DNA of 64,000 nt from Actinomycetes bacterium. GTDB taxonomy: Bacteria; Actinomycetota; Thermoleophilia; Gaiellales; F1-60-MAGs149. The position numbers and the translations under genes were made by a program. Location: positions 62,001 to 126,000 of the forward strand of contig JANYCN010000013.1 of assembly GCA_025360225.1 (NCBI GenBank), read 5' to 3'. This document shows positions 8,373-16,509 of this stretch, piece by piece; position 1 is the first letter of the stretch; every line of letters starts with the position of its first letter. The notes under the pieces were generated by a model. That model did not search any database, was not told where the DNA came from, and saw only the letters and a program-made list of their open reading frames with translations.

Positions 8373-9122
8373 CTACCCGCCGCGGGGCTCCCACTGGAAG
8401 GTTCGCAACGCGAGCACCGCTCCGGCGATGCCCCACGCGACGACGACGAGCAGGCCGAGGAGCTCGGGACGACCGAGGCCACCGGCCGTGAACTCCGCGC
8501 GCATCGCCGAGAGGAGGTGGGAGAGGGGGAGGGCGTCGGAGACGAACCGCAAGGGCGCCGGCATCCCACCCACTGGGAAGAACGCCCCCGAGAGCACCAG
8601 CACCGGCACGTAGATCGCGTTGACGACGGCCGATGATCCCTCCGCGCTCGGCACGATCCGGGTCGTTGCGATGCCGAGCCCGGCGAACGAGACGGCGCCG
8701 AGGACGACGAGCGCCACGAGCTCCCACCAGCGAGCCGGCAGGGACACGTCGAACGCCGTTGCGCCCACGACGAGGACGACGATGCTCTCCAGCGCGAGCA
8801 CGAGGGAGGTCGAGAGGACGAGGCCACCGAGGTACGTCGCCGGCGGCAGCGGCGTGCCACGCACGCGCTTCAGCATGCCGCGGTCGCGGCGGATGGTGAG
8901 CGTGATCGCAAGCCCCGCGAACGTCGTCATCACCGCCGCCGTACCGAGCATGCCGGGGACGAAGAGCGCGGCGTACGGGTGTCCGTCGACGACCTTGTCG
9001 CGCCCGAAGAGGCCGAGGAACACGAGGAAGAGCAACGGCAAGAAGAACGTGAAGAACGCGGTCGGCACGTTGCGCCAGTAGACCCGCTGCTCGGCACGAA
9101 CCTGACGAAGCAGCCGCCTCAT
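8373..9122 (-). CDS. ABC-2 type transporter permease
   Basis: 249 residues with about six membrane segments: FFTFFLPLLFLVFLGLFG, AALFVPGMLGTAAVMTTFAG, a conserved RDRGMLKRVRGTPLPP loop, VLALESIVVLVVGATAF, LVVLGAVSFAGLGIATT and the last pair around PALRF-VSDALPLSHLL and LLGLLVVVAWGIAGAVLAL. This is the membrane half of an export-type ABC-2 transporter. Its ATG overlaps the stop of the ATPase gene upstream. Substrate is unknown. Being the last gene of the cytochrome oxidase operon, a role in oxidase assembly or copper handling is possible but only inferred. Confidence 0.85.
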   Translation of the reverse strand: MRRLLRQVRAEQRVYWRNVPTAFFTFFLPLLFLVFLGLFGRDKVVDGHPYAALFVPGMLGTAAVMTTFAGLAITLTIRRDRGMLKRVRGTPLPPATYLGGLVLSTSLVLALESIVVLVVGATAFDVSLPARWWELVALVVLGAVSFAGLGIATTRIVPSAEGSSAVVNAIYVPVLVLSGAFFPVGGMPAPLRFVSDALPLSHLLSAMRAEFTAGGLGRPELLGLLVVVAWGIAGAVLALRTFQWEPRGG

Positions 9123-10024
9123 GACGCGTCACCACCGGTCAGCTCGAGGTACACGTCCTCGAGCGTCGGTCGCAGCACCTCCAGGTCATCGAGCGTCCGT
9201 CCGTTCGTCAACGCCCACGTTGTCAGCGCGTGCAAGGCGCGCGTCGGATCGTCGACCTCCACCGTCGCGACGCCGCTATCGATCGTCGTTGGCGCGGCGG
9301 CGACCGTTGCGATCGTCGACGCGTCGACCGATCCGGGCACGGCAAAGCGGATCCGCGCTCCACGATCACCGATCAGCGACGCGGGGGAGCCGAGGGCGAC
9401 GACCTCGCCGCGCCGCAGGACCGCGACCCTGTCAGCGAGCACGCGCGCCTCGTCCATGTAGTGCGTCGTCAGGAAGACCGTCGTGCCGGCCTCCGCGAGC
9501 GAGGAGATCATCTCCCACGCGTCGCGGCGCGCACCCGGGTCGAAGCCCGTCGTGGGCTCGTCGAGGAAGATCACCTCCGGACGGCCGATCAGCGCGAGCG
9601 CGACGTCCAACCGGCGTCGCTGACCGCCGGAGAGCTTGCGGACGCGGGTGTCCGCCTGCTCCGTGAGCCCGACCGCGGCGAGCACGTCCGTCACCTGACG
9701 TGGGGCGTCGTAGAAGCCGGCGAACAGCGCGCAGACCTCCCGAACGCTCATGAACGGGTAGACGCCGCTTGACTGCAGCACGATCCCGATCCGCGCCCGG
9801 TAGGCCGAGCCGCCGGTGATGGGATCGAACCCGAGCACGTCGACCGCACCGTCGTCAGCATGGCGGTAGCCCTCGAGGATCTCGACGGTCGTCGTCTTTC
9901 CCGCGCCGTTCGGCCCGAGCAGCGCGAAGATCTCGCCGCGGGCGACGTCGATATCGATGCCCCGCACCGCCTCGACCCCGTCGTATGCCTTGCGGAGGTT
10001 GCGCACCGTGATCGCCGGGGTCAT
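9119..10024 (-). CDS. ABC transporter ATP-binding protein (ABC-2 exporter partner)
   Basis: 301 residues. Walker A GPNGAGKTT near residues 37-45, Q-loop VLQSSGVYP, signature LSGGQRRRLDVALALIG, Walker B VIFLDEPTTG and switch histidine in TTHYMDEA. The ~80-residue C-terminal extension (VEVDDPTRALHALTTW, LEVLRPTLEDVYLELTG) is typical of drug/antibiotic-type ABC-2 ATPases such as DrrA/CcmA-like proteins. It overlaps its neighbours by 4 bases on both sides, so it is part of the continuous operon starting at ctaC. Confidence 0.9.
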   Translation of the reverse strand: MTPAITVRNLRKAYDGVEAVRGIDIDVARGEIFALLGPNGAGKTTTVEILEGYRHADDGAVDVLGFDPITGGSAYRARIGIVLQSSGVYPFMSVREVCALFAGFYDAPRQVTDVLAAVGLTEQADTRVRKLSGGQRRRLDVALALIGRPEVIFLDEPTTGFDPGARRDAWEMISSLAEAGTTVFLTTHYMDEARVLADRVAVLRRGEVVALGSPASLIGDRGARIRFAVPGSVDASTIATVAAAPTTIDSGVATVEVDDPTRALHALTTWALTNGRTLDDLEVLRPTLEDVYLELTGGDAS

Positions 10025-10227
10025 CGCCGAAGCCCCGTCGCGAGCAGGTCGCGCAGGGCGATCCCCATGAGCAGCCCGCCGCTGAAGAGCACCCCGTGCT
10101 GGGTGTAGTGCAGCGTCGCGTTCGCGTCGGTCGCGCTCTCGACCGGTGGGAGGATCGCTACGACCTCGAGCAGGAGGCCAATCCCGCCGAGCAGCACCGC
10201 CGTGCGGGGCTTCAGCAGGCTCGCCAT
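10021..10227 (-). CDS. Small membrane protein of the cytochrome oxidase operon
   Basis: 68 residues with two hydrophobic segments (VLLGGIGLLLEVVAIL and GVLFSGGLLMGIALRDLL) joined by a loop containing LHYTQHGV, with two histidines. I do not recognise the family. ATG 10227 is used; longer versions would run into the gene upstream. It starts 12 bases after the previous stop, and its own stop overlaps the ATPase start (ATGA). The histidines and the location suggest a link to haem or copper handling for the oxidase, but that is a guess. Confidence 0.6.
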   Translation of the reverse strand: MASLLKPRTAVLLGGIGLLLEVVAILPPVESATDANATLHYTQHGVLFSGGLLMGIALRDLLATGLRR

Positions 10228-10238
10228 CGTGGCGCAGT

Positions 10239-10865
10239 CTACCGGGGTGTGGTGGGGCGTCGCGCAGCCAGCGACGTCGTGACGGCCCGGCCTAGGTACC
10301 GCCACAGGTGCCACTGGAACAGCACGGTCCACCAGACGGAGGAGACGAGGTGCACGTAGTCAAGCGTCGAGTGTCCGGCGGGTCCGGCGATCAGCGCCGC
10401 GCCGGTGAGGAAGAGCGGTGCCCCGAGCGCGAGGAGCACGAGCGACGAGAAGGCCTGGTGCGGACGGCGCACGTTGAGGTTGCGACGGATCGTCGGCCAG
10501 CCGATGGCGAGGACCTTCAACGAGACGATCGCCAGTCCGACCACCGCGAGGAGCGTGTGCAGCCAGGCGAGACCGACCGACGGGCGGTCACCTCGCAGGT
10601 TGTAGGTGTAGATCGCAAGCCCGGTGCCGAACGCGGCGAGCAGCGGTGCGAGAGCCAGCGTGCCGGCGATCGCTGTCGACCGCCGGACGGGGCGGCGTCG
10701 CTCGGCGTGCAACGCGTCACGCTCACGGCGCCACTGCAGGATCTCCTCGTCGGAGTACTGCTGCGGCGGTTGGTCAGCCGCCCAGACACCGAGACGGGCG
10801 AGGAACGCGAACGCGATCACCGGCGGTAGGAGGTGGGGGAGGTGCAGGAAGGCCCAGTGGAGCAC
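10239..10865 (-). CDS. Polytopic membrane protein following ctaE
   Basis: 208 residues. An N-terminal hydrophobic segment (HLLPPVIAFAFLARLGVW) is followed by a charged stretch (YSDEEILQWRRERDALHAERR) and four more membrane helices with His residues at the ends: WLHTLLAVVGLAIVSLKV, FSSLVLLALGAPLFLTGAAL and VHLVSSVWWTVLFQWHLWRYL. The helix and histidine pattern is reminiscent of small b-type cytochrome or DUF4405-like membrane proteins. GTG start 12 bases after ctaE, so co-transcribed with the caa3 oxidase. Function unknown. Confidence 0.65.
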   Translation of the reverse strand: MLHWAFLHLPHLLPPVIAFAFLARLGVWAADQPPQQYSDEEILQWRRERDALHAERRRPVRRSTAIAGTLALAPLLAAFGTGLAIYTYNLRGDRPSVGLAWLHTLLAVVGLAIVSLKVLAIGWPTIRRNLNVRRPHQAFSSLVLLALGAPLFLTGAALIAGPAGHSTLDYVHLVSSVWWTVLFQWHLWRYLGRAVTTSLAARRPTTPR

Positions 10866-10877
10866 GGGCCCTACCGC

Positions 10878-11507
10878 CTACGCGACCTTGTCGGGCAGCA
10901 GGTAGACGAGCGTGTAGAGCAGGATCCACACGATGTCGACGAAGTGCCAGTAGATGCTCGTCACGAGCAGGCCGGTGTACCGCTTCGGCGTGAAGTGGCC
11001 GCGCGCGACGCGGATGATGCAGAACAACAGCAGCGTCAGGCCAATGAACACGTGCGCGCCGTGGAGCCCGGTGAGCGAGAAGAAGATCGACCCCTGGGCG
11101 TTCGTCGTCGGCAGGAAGCCGATGTCGTGGTACTCGCGGGCCTGCAGGCCGAGGAAGATCGCGCCGAGGACGAAGGACGCGACGAGCCACCAGAACAGGC
11201 CGCGGCGCCGGTTCTTCATCAGCGAGAGGAAGGCGAGCTCGCAGGTGAACGACGAGGCGATGAGGATCGCGGTGTTGATCGACGTCGAGTCGGCGGGAAT
11301 CTCGTAGCCGATCGCCGGCCAGGCGAGGTTGTTCAGGCCGCGAGCGTGGCCGTACCAGAGGAAGAACGCACCGAAGAGGGAGATCTCCGAGGTGAGGAAG
11401 ATCACCAGTCCCAGCGGCACGATCCCGAGGCGCACGGGGTAGGGCTGGTAGGTGTGCGCGGCCGGTCCATGGTGGTCGTGCCCGACCGCTGCATCGTGAC
11501 CGCTCAT
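10878..11507 (-). CDS. ctaE: Cytochrome c oxidase subunit III
   Basis: 209 residues. Five membrane helices with the subunit III motifs FLTSEISLFGAFFLWYGHAR, FTCELAFLSLM, HDIGFLPTTNAQGSIFFSLTG (in part), LHGAHVFIGL and the C-terminal IYWHFVDIVWILLYTLVYLL. It is the short actinobacterial/Bacillus form that lacks the first two helices of mitochondrial subunit III. An in-frame ATG further upstream is rejected: ATG 11507 overlaps the ctaD stop (ATGA) and gives the normal family length. The subunit stabilises the catalytic core. Confidence 0.92.
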   Translation of the reverse strand: MSGHDAAVGHDHHGPAAHTYQPYPVRLGIVPLGLVIFLTSEISLFGAFFLWYGHARGLNNLAWPAIGYEIPADSTSINTAILIASSFTCELAFLSLMKNRRRGLFWWLVASFVLGAIFLGLQAREYHDIGFLPTTNAQGSIFFSLTGLHGAHVFIGLTLLLFCIIRVARGHFTPKRYTGLLVTSIYWHFVDIVWILLYTLVYLLPDKVA

Positions 11508-13378
11508 GCGTGCGTGCGCTCCTTTGCGACGGAGGGCTCGGGGAAGATCGCGTGCTTCGCTCCGGGCTCGCCGTACCGGTACGGGCCACCGACGACGCGC
11601 GGCGGGATGTCGAAGTTGAAGATCGGCGGCGGCGAGGAGACCTGCCACTCGAGCGTCAAGGAGCGGTACGGGTTCGGCCCGGCCGGCGCCCCGTGACGAG
11701 CCGAGACGATGACGTTGTAGACGAAGATCAGCATGCCGGCGCCAAGGACGAAGGCGGCCAGCGAGATCACCTCGTTCCAGTTCTGGAACTGCGGGTCGTA
11801 GTCGGCAACGCGGCGCGGCATCCCCTCGAGCCCCAGCCAGTGCATCGGCATGAACACGAGGTTCGAGCTGATCATCGTCGTCCAGAAGTGCGCCCGGCCG
11901 AGCTTCTCGTTGATCATGCGACCGGTCACCTTCGGGTACCAGAAGTACAGGCCTGCGAACACGGTCATCACCGAGCCGCCGAAGAGGACGTAGTGGAAGT
12001 GCGCGACGACGAAGTACGTGTCATGCACGTGGTTGTCAAACGGCACGGACGCGAGCCAGATGCCGGTGACGCCGCCGATGACGAAGGTGAAGATGAAGCC
12101 CGTGGCGAAGAGCATCGCCGTCGTCATGTGCAGGACGCCCTGCCAGATCGTGCCGAGCCAGGAGAAGATCTTGATGCCGGTGGGGATCGCGATCATCATC
12201 GTCGAGATCATCATCGGGACGCGCAGCCAGTCCTCCATGCCCGACGCGAACATGTGGTGTGCCCACACCGAGAAGCCGAGCAGGGCGATGCCGGCCGAGG
12301 AGAAGGCGATCGCTCGGTAGCCGAAGATCGGCTTTCTTGACATCACGGAGAGGATCTCGGAGATGATCCCGAAGCCGGGCAGGACCATGATGTAGACCGC
12401 CGGGTGCGAGTAGAACCAGAACACGTGCTGGTAGGCGAGCACGTCGCCGCCCATCTCGGGCACGAAGAACTTCGTCCCCATCACGCGGTCGAACATCGTC
12501 ATGAACTGCGCCCCGGCGATGAACGGCGTCGCGGCGACGACGAGGGCAGAGGTCGCGAGGTTCGCCCAGACGAGCAGCGGCATGCGGAAGAGCGTCATGC
12601 CCGGAGCGCGCATCGTGATGATCGTCACGAGGAAGTTGACGGCCGTCGCGATCGATGAAGCACCGGCGACCTGGATGCCGATCTCGAACAGCGTCTCACC
12701 CATCGGACCCTCGGTCGAGAACGGTGGGTAGCCCGTCCAGCCGGCCTCGAACGAGCCGACGAGGAACGAGGAGAGGAAGATCAGGAGGGCAAGCGGCAGA
12801 AGCCAGAAGGAGAGCGCGTTGAGCCGTGGGAACGCCATGTCCGGCGCGCCGAGCATCAGCGGGATGACGAAGTTGCCGATGCCCGCGAACACCGGGACGA
12901 GGAAGGTGAAGATCATCAGCGTGCCGTGCTGGGACATCAGGCCGTTGAACATCTTCGTGTCGATCACGCCCTGCCCGGAGTGCGCGAGCTCGGAACGGAA
13001 GATCTCCGCCATCATCCCGCCCATCAGGAACGCGATGAACGTCGTGACGACGTACTGGACGCCGATCACCTTGTGGTCGGTGTTGAAGCGGAAGTAGTCG
13101 CGCCAGCTGTATGCCCCGTGCTGGGAGTGGTCGTCCGGACGATCGGGCGAGCCGATCATCCACGGGAACCAGGTGTCGAACGACCCGATCCCGATGAGGA
13201 ACCCGATCACGCCGGAGATGTAGCCGATCGCGAGCATCTGCTGCGGGACGCCGTCGTCCCAGAGCTGCGGGTAGCCGGCGGCCTTGCGGATTGCCAGCGC
13301 GAGCGTCATCGAGGTGAGCGAGACGAACGGCGTCACCCAGAGGCAGCGGGCGAGGTTGGGACGAAGGAACACCCTCAT
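11504..13378 (-). CDS. ctaD: Cytochrome c oxidase subunit I, caa3 type (A2 family)
   Basis: 624 residues, about 14 membrane helices. The conserved core begins near residue 90 at YFRFNTDHKVIGVQY. Haem a ligand in LMSQHGTLMIF, CuB/proton motif YSHPAVYIMVLPGFG (Tyr323, Ser324, His325, Tyr329), HHMFASGM, and HDTYFVVAHFHYVLFGG with the two haem ligands. The glutamate of the usual GHPEVY motif is absent; the YSHPxVY form defines A2-type haem-copper oxidases such as Thermus caa3. The first ~90 residues add two extra hydrophobic helices. This subunit holds haem a, haem a3 and CuB and reduces oxygen to water while pumping protons. Confidence 0.95.
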   Translation of the reverse strand: MRVFLRPNLARCLWVTPFVSLTSMTLALAIRKAAGYPQLWDDGVPQQMLAIGYISGVIGFLIGIGSFDTWFPWMIGSPDRPDDHSQHGAYSWRDYFRFNTDHKVIGVQYVVTTFIAFLMGGMMAEIFRSELAHSGQGVIDTKMFNGLMSQHGTLMIFTFLVPVFAGIGNFVIPLMLGAPDMAFPRLNALSFWLLPLALLIFLSSFLVGSFEAGWTGYPPFSTEGPMGETLFEIGIQVAGASSIATAVNFLVTIITMRAPGMTLFRMPLLVWANLATSALVVAATPFIAGAQFMTMFDRVMGTKFFVPEMGGDVLAYQHVFWFYSHPAVYIMVLPGFGIISEILSVMSRKPIFGYRAIAFSSAGIALLGFSVWAHHMFASGMEDWLRVPMMISTMMIAIPTGIKIFSWLGTIWQGVLHMTTAMLFATGFIFTFVIGGVTGIWLASVPFDNHVHDTYFVVAHFHYVLFGGSVMTVFAGLYFWYPKVTGRMINEKLGRAHFWTTMISSNLVFMPMHWLGLEGMPRRVADYDPQFQNWNEVISLAAFVLGAGMLIFVYNVIVSARHGAPAGPNPYRSLTLEWQVSSPPPIFNFDIPPRVVGGPYRYGEPGAKHAIFPEPSVAKERTHA

Positions 13379-13409
13379 CGGACGTCTCCCGGGTGGCAGG
13401 TTTGCGTGG

Positions 13410-14480
13410 TCACTTCTTGCTGTCCGCGGCGATCCGGGCGACGAGGGCGTCGATCTGGTCCTTCGACAACGTCGTGCCGAAGTTCGCTGGCATCACGCCG
13501 GGGCTGAACCCGGTGGCGATATGGGCAGAGGGGCTGACGATCGACTCGCGAACGAACGCCTCGAGCGTCTCGCCGGCCGGCTTGTCCTTCGCAACGTCAT
13601 CGAGGCTCGGTCCGACCGTGCCGCCAGCCTTCGCGGGCGTCCACGCGTGGCACCCGGCGCAGCCGCTGAACGCGACGACCGCTGCGTGATCGGGGTCGGA
13701 CGCGTCCTTCTTCGCCTGCACGACGGCCGCCGCGATGTAGGTGGCGAACTCCGCCTGCGTGACGACATGGATGCGGCTCGGGAACGCGCCAGCGACCTCG
13801 GTGCCCATCTTTGGGTGCGCGTCGCCGCAGACGAACGTGCAGACGACGGCGAACGTGCCGAGACGATCAGGCGTCGCCGACAGGAGGTTCATCTGGCCCG
13901 GCGTGGCGTTGATCTGCACGCGCCACGCGGGGACCCACCAGCCATGGATGACGTCGCGCGAGCGGATCTCGAACCGGATCGGCGTGTTGATCGGCACCAC
14001 CAGCTCGTGGATGCCGGCGACCTTGTACGGGAACGTGCCCTTCGTGCCGGTCACCTCGCCCGAGTAGGTCGGGTAGTCATAGTTCCAGTCCCACTTCTGA
14101 CCCCACACGCTGACCGTCAGGTGCCCCTTGGCGTCCGCGACGTTGTTGTCGTTCAGGACCTTCCAGGAGAGCCCGGTGAGGACGATCACGATGATCGTCG
14201 GGATGATCGTCCAGATGATCTCGAGCCCGGTGTGGCCGTGGACCGGCGCGGCGTCGCTCATGTCGCCGTGCTTCGCGCGGAACGTCACGACGGCGCCGAC
14301 GAGCACTGCCGTCACGAGCCCGAAGATCCCTGCCGTCGTCACCAGCATGATCTGGTAGATCCAGTCGGTGTTGTGCGCCTGCACGGACGCCTGTAGCGGC
14401 ATGCCGTCGAGCAGGACGAGCACGACGCCAAGGGCGCACCCGAGCACCGCTCCGACCGCTCCGACGATGATTGCCTTCAA
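13410..14480 (-). CDS. ctaC: Cytochrome c oxidase subunit II fused to cytochrome c (caa3)
   Basis: 356 residues from a TTG start at 14480, preceded by GGAGGAG at 14486-14492; the frame stays open upstream but no better start is seen. Two N-terminal membrane hairpin helices precede a CuA domain with HGWWVPAWR and CTFVCGDAHPKM (Cys214, Cys218, His222, Met225). The C-terminal ~100 residues are a cytochrome c domain with haem motif CAGCH (Cys274, Cys277, His278) and a likely axial Met in GVMPANFG. The fusion makes this a caa3 oxidase that accepts electrons through its own cytochrome c. First gene of the operon 14480-8373. Confidence 0.93.
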   Translation of the reverse strand: MKAIIVGAVGAVLGCALGVVLVLLDGMPLQASVQAHNTDWIYQIMLVTTAGIFGLVTAVLVGAVVTFRAKHGDMSDAAPVHGHTGLEIIWTIIPTIIVIVLTGLSWKVLNDNNVADAKGHLTVSVWGQKWDWNYDYPTYSGEVTGTKGTFPYKVAGIHELVVPINTPIRFEIRSRDVIHGWWVPAWRVQINATPGQMNLLSATPDRLGTFAVVCTFVCGDAHPKMGTEVAGAFPSRIHVVTQAEFATYIAAAVVQAKKDASDPDHAAVVAFSGCAGCHAWTPAKAGGTVGPSLDDVAKDKPAGETLEAFVRESIVSPSAHIATGFSPGVMPANFGTTLSKDQIDALVARIAADSKK

Positions 14481-14641
14481 CGTGTCTCCTCCACCAGGGG
14501 CGCGCGCCTGGAAGCGCGCAAGTTCCACCCGTGCCTAAATGTAGTGATTCCGGCGGACGGCGGCAACAACGGAACGTTCAGCACGAGGCGCCACGCTCCT
14601 GCGTCCGGCTCCGGCGGCTCCTCGGGTGCCGTCGCGAACGC

Positions 14642-14647
14642 TACACT
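14642..14647 (+). promoter_or_regulatory. Leaderless -10 box (TACACT) of the 14654 gene
   Basis: TACACT ends 6 bases before ATG 14654, so transcription would begin at or next to the A of the ATG. No Shine-Dalgarno sequence is present before that ATG. The same box-to-start spacing occurs at several other genes of the window. No clear -35 box is visible. Confidence 0.5.
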
Positions 14648-14653
14648 CGGGAC

Positions 14654-15016
14654 ATGAGCGAAGCGATGTACGAGGTCGACGGGGTCGTATTGAGCGAGAG
14701 CGCGTACGCCAACCGCGTGCTGCCGCCGCGCGAGCACCCGTTCGAGGCCGGCTCGATGCTGATCGCGTCAGCGGCGATCGTCTTCTCGATTGCCGCCGTC
14801 CTCGGTGCGGCTGCGAGCGCCTTCAACATCACCCAGCTGACGTCGCTTGTCGCCAGCCCGTTCAAGCCGGGCTTCCTCGCCATCTTCCTCGCCATCATCG
14901 GCCTTGCTACCGCCGGTGACCGTGGGCGCGTGCAACGGTTCGCCATGGCCTTCGCAGCGTCCTGCTGGCTCGTGGGCGGGGCGATCGCGGTGCTCGCCGA
15001 CAAGCCGATCTTCTGA
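14654..15016 (+). CDS. Small membrane protein, unknown function
   Basis: 120 residues. A soluble N-terminus of ~35 residues (MSEAMYEVDGVVLSESAYAN) is followed by three hydrophobic segments: MLIASAAIVFSIAAVLGAAA, FLAIFLAIIGLATAG and FAMAFAASCWLVGGAIAVLA. I do not recognise the family. It is divergent from ctaC (173 bases apart) and its TGA lies inside the likely start region of the adenosine deaminase gene, so the two are probably translated together. ATG 14654 has a leaderless promoter. Confidence 0.6.
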   Translation: MSEAMYEVDGVVLSESAYANRVLPPREHPFEAGSMLIASAAIVFSIAAVLGAAASAFNITQLTSLVASPFKPGFLAIFLAIIGLATAGDRGRVQRFAMAFAASCWLVGGAIAVLADKPIF

Positions 15017-16035
15017 TCGACCTGTCCTCGCCCTTCCCGAAGATCGAGCTGCACGTCCACCTCGAGGGGACGGTGCGGCCGGAGCGTCTGCTCGAGATCG
15101 CGCGCCGCAACGACTACCCGCTGCCGTGCGCGACGGTGGAGGAGCTGCGCGAGCTCTACCGGTTTCGTGACTTCCGCCACTTCATCGACGTCTGGATCCT
15201 GACGACGAACGCGCTACGACGCGAGCGCGACTTCCGCGAGATCCTCGTCGACTACGCCGCCGAGGCCGCGAGCCACGGGGCCGTCTACCTTGAGGCGATC
15301 TTCTCGCCGGCTGAGCGTGTTCGCCGTGGAGCGGACTGGGACGAGATCTACACGGGCTTCTGCGACGGCGTCGAGGAGGCCCGCTCGCTCCACGGCGTCG
15401 AGGTCCGCCTGACGCCGGACATCTCCCGCGGCATCACGCTCGAGGAGGCGGCAGACACGGTGCGCTACGCGGCCCGTTACGCGACCCGCGGCGTCGTCGG
15501 CGTCGGGCTCGGCGGTCTCGAGGCGCAGTTCCCGCCCGAGGGGTACGCCGAGAGCTTCGCCCTTGCCCGCGAACTCGGCCTTGCGAGCGTCCCACACGCC
15601 GGTGAGGCTGCGGGGGCGAAGAGCGTGCAGGGTGCGATCGAGCACCTCCATGCTGACCGGATCCGGCACGGCGTTCGTGCGCTTGAAGATCCCGGTCTAA
15701 TCTCTGAAATAGTCGGCCGTGGAATAGTGCTCGATGTGTGTCCGCTCTCGAACCTGCGCACCGGGGTGGTGGCGACGATCGCCGACCACCCGCTGCCGCA
15801 CCTCCTCGCGGCCGGCGTGCAGTGCTCGATCTCGACGGACGATCCGGCGATGTTCGACACCGACCTTGCAACGGACTACGCCGCGGCGTGCAGCTTTGGG
15901 CACAACCCGAAGGTGTTCTACGACGCGGGCGTCACCGGCGCGTTGTGCGATCACCCGACCCGGGCACGACTCGTCGCGATCGGCGAGCACTACGACTGGG
16001 ACGCCCTCCCAGGCTCGTTTCCGAATGCCCGATAA
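15013..16035 (+). CDS. add: Adenosine deaminase (Add family)
   Basis: About 340 residues if started at CTG 15013. Metal-binding His14 and His16 lie in KIELHVHLEGT, His195 and Glu198 in PHAGEA, and the second metal aspartates in SISTDDPAMF; RIRHGVRA is also conserved. Family members deaminate adenosine or related 6-aminopurine nucleosides such as aminodeoxyfutalosine. No ATG, GTG or TTG exists in frame between the upstream stop at 14919 and GTG 15073, and a start at 15073 would remove the HxH motif. Initiation at CTG 15013, overlapping the previous gene's TGA, or at CTG 15022 is therefore likely. The start is uncertain, the family is not. Confidence 0.85.
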   Translation: MIDLSSPFPKIELHVHLEGTVRPERLLEIARRNDYPLPCATVEELRELYRFRDFRHFIDVWILTTNALRRERDFREILVDYAAEAASHGAVYLEAIFSPAERVRRGADWDEIYTGFCDGVEEARSLHGVEVRLTPDISRGITLEEAADTVRYAARYATRGVVGVGLGGLEAQFPPEGYAESFALARELGLASVPHAGEAAGAKSVQGAIEHLHADRIRHGVRALEDPGLISEIVGRGIVLDVCPLSNLRTGVVATIADHPLPHLLAAGVQCSISTDDPAMFDTDLATDYAAACSFGHNPKVFYDAGVTGALCDHPTRARLVAIGEHYDWDALPGSFPNAR

Positions 16036-16063
16036 TCACCGTTATGACAGGTAGGACGAAGCG

Positions 16064-16453
16064 ATGACCCCTCCTAAGGTTCCCTCGCCGCTCGATGCCG
16101 CGATCGGCCTGACCTTCCTCGAGCACGTCGATGGGATCGCGGTGCTGCGACTGGAACCAACGAGCGTGGCGTACGGCGACGACGCACGAACGTTCCTGCA
16201 CGGCGGTACCTTGGCGACCTGCGTCGACACCGCTGGCTGGTACGCAGTGGTCGAGCAACGTCCCGGCGCCTACGTCGCTGTCGACCTTCGTGCCGACTTC
16301 CTCCGCGCGGCCGGACCCGGCCCGTACCGCGTCACCGCTACCTGCCTGCGTGCCGGACGCACGCTCGCCGTCGCCGACGTCGCGATCGCGCCGTGGGACG
16401 ACCTGGCGCGACCGTGCGCGGTCGGCCGAGCGCAGTACCTGCGCGTCGAGTAA
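16064..16453 (+). CDS. Hotdog-fold thioesterase (PaaI/4HBT family)
   Basis: 129 residues. The hotdog signature FLHGGTLATCVDTAGWYAV lies near residues 46-64, followed by VAVDLRADFLRAAGPGPYRV and a final beta strand ATCLRAGRTLAVADVAI. Family members hydrolyse acyl-CoA thioesters; the substrate cannot be told. The cysteine and aspartate at TCVD replace the more usual HGG...D/E arrangement. AGGACGAAGCG precedes ATG 16064. It lies 28 bases after adenosine deaminase, in the same direction. Confidence 0.72.
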   Translation: MTPPKVPSPLDAAIGLTFLEHVDGIAVLRLEPTSVAYGDDARTFLHGGTLATCVDTAGWYAVVEQRPGAYVAVDLRADFLRAAGPGPYRVTATCLRAGRTLAVADVAIAPWDDLARPCAVGRAQYLRVE

Positions 16454-16509
16454 GCGGCCGCCGTCGCGCGGCAGCCAATCCGAAGTGGTGCGCGCGGCGT
16501 ACTTCGGGT

